Shown: piece after piece, positions 58,317-64,000 of the stretch
Numbering within the stretch: the stretch's first letter is position 1
How the letters are laid out: each line of letters opens with the position of its first letter
DNA from: Microbispora catharanthi
Lineage (GTDB): Bacteria > Actinomycetota > Actinomycetes > Streptosporangiales > Streptosporangiaceae
NCBI RefSeq assembly: GCF_006334915.2
Contig: NZ_VDMA02000023.1
Span: 62,001-126,000, forward strand
Direction of reading: 5' to 3'
Length of the DNA: 64,000 bases
The notes under the pieces: generated by a model
What the model was told of the DNA's origin: nothing
Database searches by the model: none
What the model saw: only the letters and a program-made list of their open reading frames with translations
Program-made: the position numbers and the translations under genes

Positions 58317-59942
58317 ATGAACTTCTGCCTGAGTGACCTCGTGCCACCGCTGCGCTGGAGTGACGCTGCCCGCATCACGGCCCTGGCCGACCGGCCCGGC
58401 CTGCCGGACGCCTGGTGGCGGACGCTGCCCCTGCACCGGGTGCTCGCCGTCCTGGGCGCCGAGGCGCTGGGCGACCTGCTCACCGAGCTCGCGCTCGACC
58501 ACTGGCCGGCGGCGGCCGTCGGCGACGTGCTGCCCGCGCTGCACGTGCTCGACCCCGACGAGGCCGACGACCCCCAGGTCGCGATCGCGCTCGACCGGGC
58601 GGGGTCGTGGCACGGCCTGCTCGCGCTGTCCGGCCGGGAACTGGCCGACCAGCCGTTCATCAAGGCCCGCCCCGTGCTGACCGCTCTGTTCGGCGCCGTG
58701 TTCTTACGGATGTCCCCCGAGGAGGCCCAGCCTGTCTCCGAGCCCGTCTCCGAGCCTGTCTCCGAACCGGTGTCCGAGCCGGTGGAGGATCCCCCGGACG
58801 AACAGGTAGCGGAACAACAGGCCCCGGACATCCCCGAGCTGATCGACGCGGCGTTCGGCGACCTGGACGACCAGACCTGGATGGTGGCGCAGAACCGGGT
58901 CTTCGCCGACGAGCCGTCCGATCCCGAGCAGCTGGCCAGGCTGCTCGCCGTCCATCCCTCCGTCATCCACGACCTCGAAGCGGCCCTGCGCGACCGGCTG
59001 TCCCGCTGGCTCGCGCTGCCGGAGGCGAAGCCGTACAACGAGCATCTGACCCGGCTCACCGACACCTTCGGAGCCGCGGTGCCGAAGGAGCGGTTCGTCA
59101 CGGCGGCCGAGTGGCACGGGCGCGAACTGCGCACGCTGGAGGTGCCCGCCTGGCGGTTCGTGCTCGCCACCTTCCCCGGATACCGCCTCTTCGGCGACTG
59201 GCTCGTGGCCGGCGACATCGAGGAACTGCGGGAGAGGACGCGGAGCCTGATCGCCTCGGCCGAGCGCCCGCCGACCGTCCCCCAGGCGCTGGAGATGATC
59301 GGCTCCCTGGGCGTCCGTCCCGACGTCGCCAGGCAGTGGCTGGAGAGCGTGCCGCAACTGCGTGCGCAGAAGGCGTCGGAGATCAGTACGGCGGACCGCC
59401 AGCCGGACCGGCAGCAGGGCGGGCAGCAGGGCGGGCTCAAGGACGTCGCGCTGACCCGGCGGTGCTTCCGGCAGCCGGACGGCAGATGGTGGCTCCGGGT
59501 CGACGTCTCCGGCGACCACCTCCGCGGCGCCGAGGTGCCGCTGCCGAGCGGGTTCGCGGCGTACGTCGGTCTGGCGCCGGGCGAGGACCGCACGGTGCGC
59601 AGCGCGGCCGGGGAGGTCGGCCTCTCCTGGCACGCGCGGCCGGTCCTGGGCTCCCTCCAGCGCATTCTCAGCGAGGTCTCGGCCGAGGAGGGCAGCCACA
59701 TCTTCCTGACCCTGTCCGAGGAGGGCATGCTGCGCGTACGGCACCTGCCGGCGGCGGACGGCGGCGACGAGACGAGCCGCGCGCTGCGCCTGGTGGGCTA
59801 CACCGCGCCGAGCGGCACGCCCGAGCAGGCCGCGCGGGTGATCGCGACGCGCGTCGGCCTCACCGCGCCCGTCGGGCGGCCCGAACTCCTCGCGCGGCTG
59901 CGAGAACGCGGGGACCGCGACCTGCTGACCCTGCTGGGATAG
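58317..59942 (+). CDS. Sigma-like cassette protein A (short paralogue)
   Basis: 541 residues. Paralogous to 62062-63927 over the N-terminal ~110 residues (CLSDLVPPLRW.. versus LSLSDIVPPLRW), middle and C-terminal domain ('TRRCFRQPDGRWWLRVDVSGDHLRG'). A SEPV repeat (four copies, about 140-156) links the first two parts. The HTH region is eroded compared with the paralogue, and the two winged helices are missing. ATG at 58317. Function unknown; likely a nucleic-acid-binding partner of the helicase that follows three bases later. Confidence 0.82.
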   Translation: MNFCLSDLVPPLRWSDAARITALADRPGLPDAWWRTLPLHRVLAVLGAEALGDLLTELALDHWPAAAVGDVLPALHVLDPDEADDPQVAIALDRAGSWHGLLALSGRELADQPFIKARPVLTALFGAVFLRMSPEEAQPVSEPVSEPVSEPVSEPVEDPPDEQVAEQQAPDIPELIDAAFGDLDDQTWMVAQNRVFADEPSDPEQLARLLAVHPSVIHDLEAALRDRLSRWLALPEAKPYNEHLTRLTDTFGAAVPKERFVTAAEWHGRELRTLEVPAWRFVLATFPGYRLFGDWLVAGDIEELRERTRSLIASAERPPTVPQALEMIGSLGVRPDVARQWLESVPQLRAQKASEISTADRQPDRQQGGQQGGLKDVALTRRCFRQPDGRWWLRVDVSGDHLRGAEVPLPSGFAAYVGLAPGEDRTVRSAAGEVGLSWHARPVLGSLQRILSEVSAEEGSHIFLTLSEEGMLRVRHLPAADGGDETSRALRLVGYTAPSGTPEQAARVIATRVGLTAPVGRPELLARLRERGDRDLLTLLG

Positions 59943-59945
59943 CCG

Positions 59946-62006
59946 ATGCCCCGGCTCGCGATCTCCCCGGAGTTCCTGCGCGGGCTCGGCGCGCTCACCC
60001 GGCCGGTCCGCCGGGACGTCGCCGTCGCGGTGCGCCGGTTCCTGCTGAACGCGTCCGCCGCGCCGCACCCCGAGAGGGTGCGCAACTGCCGTGATTCCCG
60101 CATCGCCACGCTGCGGCTCGCCGACCGCCACCGGGGGGTGGTGGTGCGGCAGGAGGACGTCTACTGGCTGCTCACCGTGCTGCCGGACGCCGAGGCGTGG
60201 TCGTACGCGCAGCGGCACAGGTTCGGCGTGAACACGGCCATCGGGATCGTCGAGACCTGGGACGCCGTGGCCCTGGAGCGGGTCGAGCCGGCCCTGCGCC
60301 GCGCGTCGGAGACCGGCGGCCGGCCGCTGTTCGAGAACTGGTGCGACGCCGATTTGCTGAACATCGGCGTCGACGCCCACCTGCTGCCGCTGCTGCGGCT
60401 GATGACGTCGGAGTCGCATCTCGCGGCCGTGGAGCCGCTGCTCCCGTACAGCCAGTACGCGCCGCTCGCCGCGCTCGCCCGCGGCGGCTCGCTCGCGGCG
60501 GCCTGGCGCGAGCTGGACGCCTGCCGCTCCCGCGTCGCCGACGAGATCGACCCCGAGGACCTCCTGGCGGCGCTGCGGCGCAGCCCCGACCGGGCCGCGT
60601 TCGCCGCCGACGCCGCGGAGCTCGAGCGCATCCTCACGCTGCCCGGCTGGTGCACGTTCCTCTACCCGCCGCAGCACACGTACGCCAACTGGCCGGCGTA
60701 CGAGCAGCCGGTGCTGATCACCGGGGGCGCGGGCACCGGGAAGACGGTCATCGCGCTGCACCGGGCGGCCCTGCTGGCCCGCGCGGCCACCGGCCCGGTG
60801 CTGCTGGTGACGTTCTCCCAGAGCCTCGCGACCGAGCTGTCCGCGCGGCTCGACATGATCATCAAGGACGAGGTGGTCCGCAAGCGCGTCGAGGTGGGCA
60901 ACGTCGACAGGATCGCGCACCGCATCGTCGCCGAGGCGGAGGGCCGCGCTCCCGCCCTCGTCTCCTCCGACGACCTGGCCGAGCTGTGGCAGGAGGCGGC
61001 CGTCGGGCGCTTCGGCAGCGCGTTCCTGCTGCGCGAGTGGGAGCAGGTGATCCTCGCGCAGAACCTGCGGACGCTGGAGGAGTATCAGGCCGCCACCCGG
61101 CCCGGCCGCGGCGTCCGGCTCGACGCCGATGCCAGGACGACGGTGTGGGAGGCCGTCCAGCAGGTCGTACGGCGCCTGCGCGAGTCCGGCCGGCGCACCC
61201 TGCTCCAGCTCGCCTCTGAGGCGGCGGGCCTGCTCGGGCGGGCCGTGGGCGACCTGCTGGGCGACGAGGCGCCGGGGCGGGAGCCGTACCGGCACATCGT
61301 GGTGGACGAGGCGCAGGACCTGCACCCGGCCCAGTGGCGGCTGCTGCGGGCGGCGGTCCCCGCCGCCCCGAACGACCTGTTCATCGTGGGAGACCCGCAC
61401 CAGCGCATGTTCGACACGCGGGTCGCGCTGGCGGACGTCGGCATCCCCGCCCGCCAGTTCCGTCTGAAGATCTCCCGCCGGCTCCCCGCCGAGATCCTCT
61501 CGTGGGGAGTGCGCCTGCGCGGCGGCGGCCCGGCGGACGGCCTGGTCGCGGGCAACGCCGCGATGTACGGCTACCGCGCGCTGGACTACGGCGCGCGGCC
61601 GATGGTGCGCCAGTACGTGGACGCGGAGGCGGAGATGGCCGGGCTCGTCTCCACCGTGGCCGAATGGCTGGAGGAGGGCGTGCCGACCGCCCAGATCGCG
61701 GTGGCCGCGCGTACCCCGGACCTCGTGCGTACCGCCCGCACCGCACTACGCGAAGCGGGCATCACGGTCAAAGTCACCTCCCTTCATGGCATGAAAGGGC
61801 TGGAATTCCGTCGGGTGGCCGTGATAGGCGTGGCTGACGGAATCGTGCCGGCGCCGGACGCGCTGACCCCGGCCGACGAGGACCCGACGGCCCGGGCGCA
61901 CGATCTGCAACGCGAACGGGGGCTGCTCTACGTGGCGTGCACGCGGGCGGGGGAGTTGCTCTACGTGTCCTATTCGGGGCGCGCCAGTCCCTTCATCCCG
62001 GCCTGA
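59946..62006 (+). CDS. UvrD-type helicase with RelE/ParE-like N-terminal domain
   Basis: 686 residues. N-terminal ~100 residues (SPEFLRGLGALTRPVRRDVAVAVRRF.. NCRDSRIATLRLADRHRGVVV.. DVYWLLTVLPDAEAWSYAQ) have the size, spacing and strand order of RelE/ParE toxins. The helicase has Walker A GGAGTGKT (260-267), DEAQD (454-458), GDPHQRMF, 'SLHGMKGLEFRRV' and YVACTRA. Insert 2B-type parts are reduced. The gene is three bases after protein A, hence coupled. Confidence 0.88.
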   Translation: MPRLAISPEFLRGLGALTRPVRRDVAVAVRRFLLNASAAPHPERVRNCRDSRIATLRLADRHRGVVVRQEDVYWLLTVLPDAEAWSYAQRHRFGVNTAIGIVETWDAVALERVEPALRRASETGGRPLFENWCDADLLNIGVDAHLLPLLRLMTSESHLAAVEPLLPYSQYAPLAALARGGSLAAAWRELDACRSRVADEIDPEDLLAALRRSPDRAAFAADAAELERILTLPGWCTFLYPPQHTYANWPAYEQPVLITGGAGTGKTVIALHRAALLARAATGPVLLVTFSQSLATELSARLDMIIKDEVVRKRVEVGNVDRIAHRIVAEAEGRAPALVSSDDLAELWQEAAVGRFGSAFLLREWEQVILAQNLRTLEEYQAATRPGRGVRLDADARTTVWEAVQQVVRRLRESGRRTLLQLASEAAGLLGRAVGDLLGDEAPGREPYRHIVVDEAQDLHPAQWRLLRAAVPAAPNDLFIVGDPHQRMFDTRVALADVGIPARQFRLKISRRLPAEILSWGVRLRGGGPADGLVAGNAAMYGYRALDYGARPMVRQYVDAEAEMAGLVSTVAEWLEEGVPTAQIAVAARTPDLVRTARTALREAGITVKVTSLHGMKGLEFRRVAVIGVADGIVPAPDALTPADEDPTARAHDLQRERGLLYVACTRAGELLYVSYSGRASPFIPA

Positions 62007-62061
62007 CGTCCGATCCCCTAGTCTGAACTGCGGATATATTCCCCTTGCCGGTTGGACCTGC

Positions 62062-63927
62062 ATGAACCTCAGCCTTAGCGACATCGTGCCTCCGCTGCGC
62101 TGGACCGCGCCCAGCCAGGTAGAGCCGATCGCGAGCGACCCCGGTCTTCCCGACGCGTGGTGGCAGGCGCTTCCCCTCGGCCGGGCCTGCGCGGCAGTGG
62201 GAACCGGCCAGGTCGCCTCCCGGCTCGCCGACCTCACCACCGCCTGCTGGTCGCACCTGGTCCTCGGCGACGTCCTCCCGCTGCTGAGGTTCACCCACCC
62301 GGAGGAGAGCCTCCAGACGCCCGGCCCCCGGGAGAGCGTCCACGACCTGTACGTCGACGTGATCGACAAGCTGCTGGCCACGGAGCCCGCACAGGAGCCG
62401 GCCGGGGCGGCGGTCCCGCCGGCCCTTCCCGAGCGGCCGATGCCCGAGGTCATCGACGAGATCTTCGCCCGGCTGGACGACCGCCAGCGGGCGATCGCAC
62501 GCGACCGGCTCTACTTCGACACCTCCCAGCCTCCGGGCCAGGCCCAGCGGGCCACGCTGGACGAGCTGGCCCAGCGCTTCTCGGTCACCCGCGAGCGGAT
62601 CCGGCAGATCGAGCGCGACCTGCGCGACCACGTGATGGACTGGCTGAACGGCCCGTCCGCCGCGCCGCTGAACGCCCACCTGTCCTGGCTGCGCACCCGG
62701 CTGGGCTCGGCCGTGCCCGCCGACGACGTCGCCGCCGCCGTGCCGTGGCACCGCACCGAGCTGATCACGCTCGCGATCCCCGCCTGGCGGTTCGTCCGTA
62801 CGCTGCTGACCGGGTACGAGCAGGTGGACGGCTGGCTGGTCGCGGGCGGCGCGGACGAGCTCAGGGAGAAGACGCGGCAGCTGTTCGCCGACGGCCCCCG
62901 GCCGCTGGAGGAGGCGGTCTCCCTCGTCGCCCAGCTCGGCATCCGGGAGGACGTCGCCGAGCGCTGGCTGGCGTCGGTGCCGCACCTGCGGGTCATGGAC
63001 GGCCACGTCGTCCCCTGGCCGCGCAGCATGGGCGACAAGGCGGAGGCCGTGCTGGCGGTCGCCCACGCCCCGCTCACCCCCGAGGACATCCAGGGTCGCA
63101 TCGGCGAGGACTACAGCATCGTCGGCATCCGCAACCAGCTCGCCTCCGACGACCGGTTCATCCGGCTCGACCGCAGCAAGTACGGGCTGCGGCGCTGGGG
63201 CGGCGACGAGTACCTCGGCATCCGGGAGATGATCATTCGGGAGATCGAGCGCGCGGGCGGCGAGGCGTCCGTGAGCACGGTCGTGGACAACCTGACCTCC
63301 CACTACGACGTGAGCGAGAGCTCCATCAGGGCGTACGCCGGAGGGCCCGGGTTCGAGCGGACCCAGCGCGGCTACATCAGGGTGGCCGCCCAGGACCAGG
63401 CCGAGCCGTACCAGCCGCGCCGGGACGTCTCGATGACCCGCCGCTGCTTCCGCAGCAGGGACGGCCGCTGGTGGCACCGTGTCGACGTGAACGCCGAGCA
63501 CCTGCGCGGCTCGGGCTCCCCGCTGCCGACCGGCTTCGCCGCGCACCTCGGCATGGCGCCCGGCGGGCAGCTCACCGCCTCCACCGCGTCGGGCGAGGTG
63601 GTGATCAGCTGGCACAACCAGCCGACCATCGGCTCGATCAGGAACCTTCTCGCGGAGTACAACGCGTCCGAGGGCGACCACGTCTTCCTCACGGTCTCCG
63701 ACGGCGGCGAGCTGCTGACCCGCTTCCTGCCCACGGCGGGGGCCGGGCTGCCCGCGATCAACCAGGCGCTGCACCTGATCGGGTACACCGCTCCGGTGGC
63801 GTCGGAGGCCGAGGGCCTGCGTCTCATCGGCGCCCGCATCGGCCTGCCCGAGGGGGCCGTCCGCGAGGATGTCCTCGACCGCCTGCGCGAACGCGGCGAC
63901 CGCGACATCATCCGCTTCCTGACCTGA
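62062..63927 (+). CDS. Sigma-like cassette protein B (long paralogue)
   Basis: 621 residues. Domains: N-terminal conserved module (1-105), a sigma-region-4-like HTH (about 163-196; LDELAQRFSVTRERIRQIER), a helical middle region, two winged helices (about 325-380 and 385-442; HARE-HTH-like), and a C-terminal domain (about 455-620) shared with protein A. No sigma region 2 is visible, so it is unlikely to be a true sigma factor. ATG at 62062. It has its own 55-base upstream gap. Confidence 0.83.
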   Translation: MNLSLSDIVPPLRWTAPSQVEPIASDPGLPDAWWQALPLGRACAAVGTGQVASRLADLTTACWSHLVLGDVLPLLRFTHPEESLQTPGPRESVHDLYVDVIDKLLATEPAQEPAGAAVPPALPERPMPEVIDEIFARLDDRQRAIARDRLYFDTSQPPGQAQRATLDELAQRFSVTRERIRQIERDLRDHVMDWLNGPSAAPLNAHLSWLRTRLGSAVPADDVAAAVPWHRTELITLAIPAWRFVRTLLTGYEQVDGWLVAGGADELREKTRQLFADGPRPLEEAVSLVAQLGIREDVAERWLASVPHLRVMDGHVVPWPRSMGDKAEAVLAVAHAPLTPEDIQGRIGEDYSIVGIRNQLASDDRFIRLDRSKYGLRRWGGDEYLGIREMIIREIERAGGEASVSTVVDNLTSHYDVSESSIRAYAGGPGFERTQRGYIRVAAQDQAEPYQPRRDVSMTRRCFRSRDGRWWHRVDVNAEHLRGSGSPLPTGFAAHLGMAPGGQLTASTASGEVVISWHNQPTIGSIRNLLAEYNASEGDHVFLTVSDGGELLTRFLPTAGAGLPAINQALHLIGYTAPVASEAEGLRLIGARIGLPEGAVREDVLDRLRERGDRDIIRFLT

Positions 63928-63981
63928 TTCCGGCTCAGGGGCCGGGGCGGGGATGTCGGGGGCAGCACGTAGGCTCGGAGC

Positions 63982-64000
63982 ATGTTGCGGCTCCACGACA
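63982..64000 (+). CDS. Start of a gene at the right edge (possibly cysS-like)
   Basis: ATG at 63982 reads MLRLHD before the window ends, reminiscent of cysteinyl-tRNA synthetase or MshC starts. Only six codons are visible. Confidence 0.3.

Noticed and set aside
62062..63927. True sigma factor identity for protein B
   Set aside because: Only the region-4-like HTH is visible; core-binding region 2 is absent and the length and extra domains are atypical.
61993..63996. Long minus-strand open frame opposite protein B (about 667 codons), and a similar one opposite 58704-61400 (about 898 codons)
   Set aside because: Mirror-image frames of high-GC genes; composition (Arg, Gly, His, Val-rich without domains) is that of shadows, while the plus-strand proteins have clear motifs.

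Overview
This window is high-GC actinomycete chromosome, most likely from a Streptosporangiales/Streptosporangiaceae-type filamentous organism (inference). The evidence is frequent GTG starts, actinobacteria-restricted families (DUF3107, DUF3117, DUF6758, MoeZ, Ku/LigD NHEJ) and a long block, about 35.5-55.8 kb, whose gene content follows the sigE-rseA-htrA-tatB-mrp / tag / DivIVA-like / LOG / dapE / dapC / fdxA neighbourhood known from Mycobacterium tuberculosis. I see no tRNA, rRNA, CRISPR array, insertion sequence or replication origin.

Layout. 0-2 kb: 5' part of a large envelope-type gene running off the left edge, an alkyltransferase-like protein and a small conserved protein. 2-6.1 kb: a duplicated two-gene unit (membrane protein with a C-terminal Cys plus mycosin-like S8 protease); one protease has a full triad, the other has lost every catalytic residue. 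6.2-7 kb: membrane protein plus winged-helix regulator behind a promoter covered by a perfect inverted repeat. 7-9.3 kb: MoeZ and a hydrolase. 9.3-16 kb: an accessory island of six tandem small secreted proteins, most very Asn-rich, built as repeated cassettes (shared upstream bipartite element, leader hairpin, SD, ORF, 3' hairpin, near-identical terminators). 16-19 kb: NHEJ genes ku, ligase and polymerase. 19-28.6 kb: housekeeping and regulatory genes, including TetR, a ferritin-like protein, a DEAD-box helicase, hydrolases, a RecB-like nuclease, a degenerate MBL-fold protein and a NUDIX hydrolase. 28.5-35.4 kb: a large membrane-anchored Asp-box propeller protein, a CPBP protease, a CitE-like lyase and a DMT transporter.

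35.5-48.9 kb: MgtE_N/CBS and DUF1003 pair, Mrp, TatB, HtrA, anti-sigma factor, SigE (with a recognisable SigE-type promoter), O-methyltransferase, PepA, DUF3117, PaaX, enoyl-CoA hydratase, Tag, DivIVA-like protein, a 90-residue remnant resembling the DHPS C-terminus, and two LOG proteins. 49-55.8 kb: a NodB-GT2 polysaccharide synthase/deacetylase with a membrane partner, then DapE, two envelope proteins, DapC and ferredoxin. 55.9-58.3 kb: a lone SH3-like protein, an orphan binding lipoprotein and a methyltransferase.

58.3-63.9 kb: a three-gene cassette of two paralogous proteins (one with a sigma-region-4-like HTH and two winged helices, the other shortened) flanking a UvrD-type helicase with a RelE/ParE-like N-terminal domain. 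This cassette and the Asn-rich secreted family are the best candidates for undescribed systems here.
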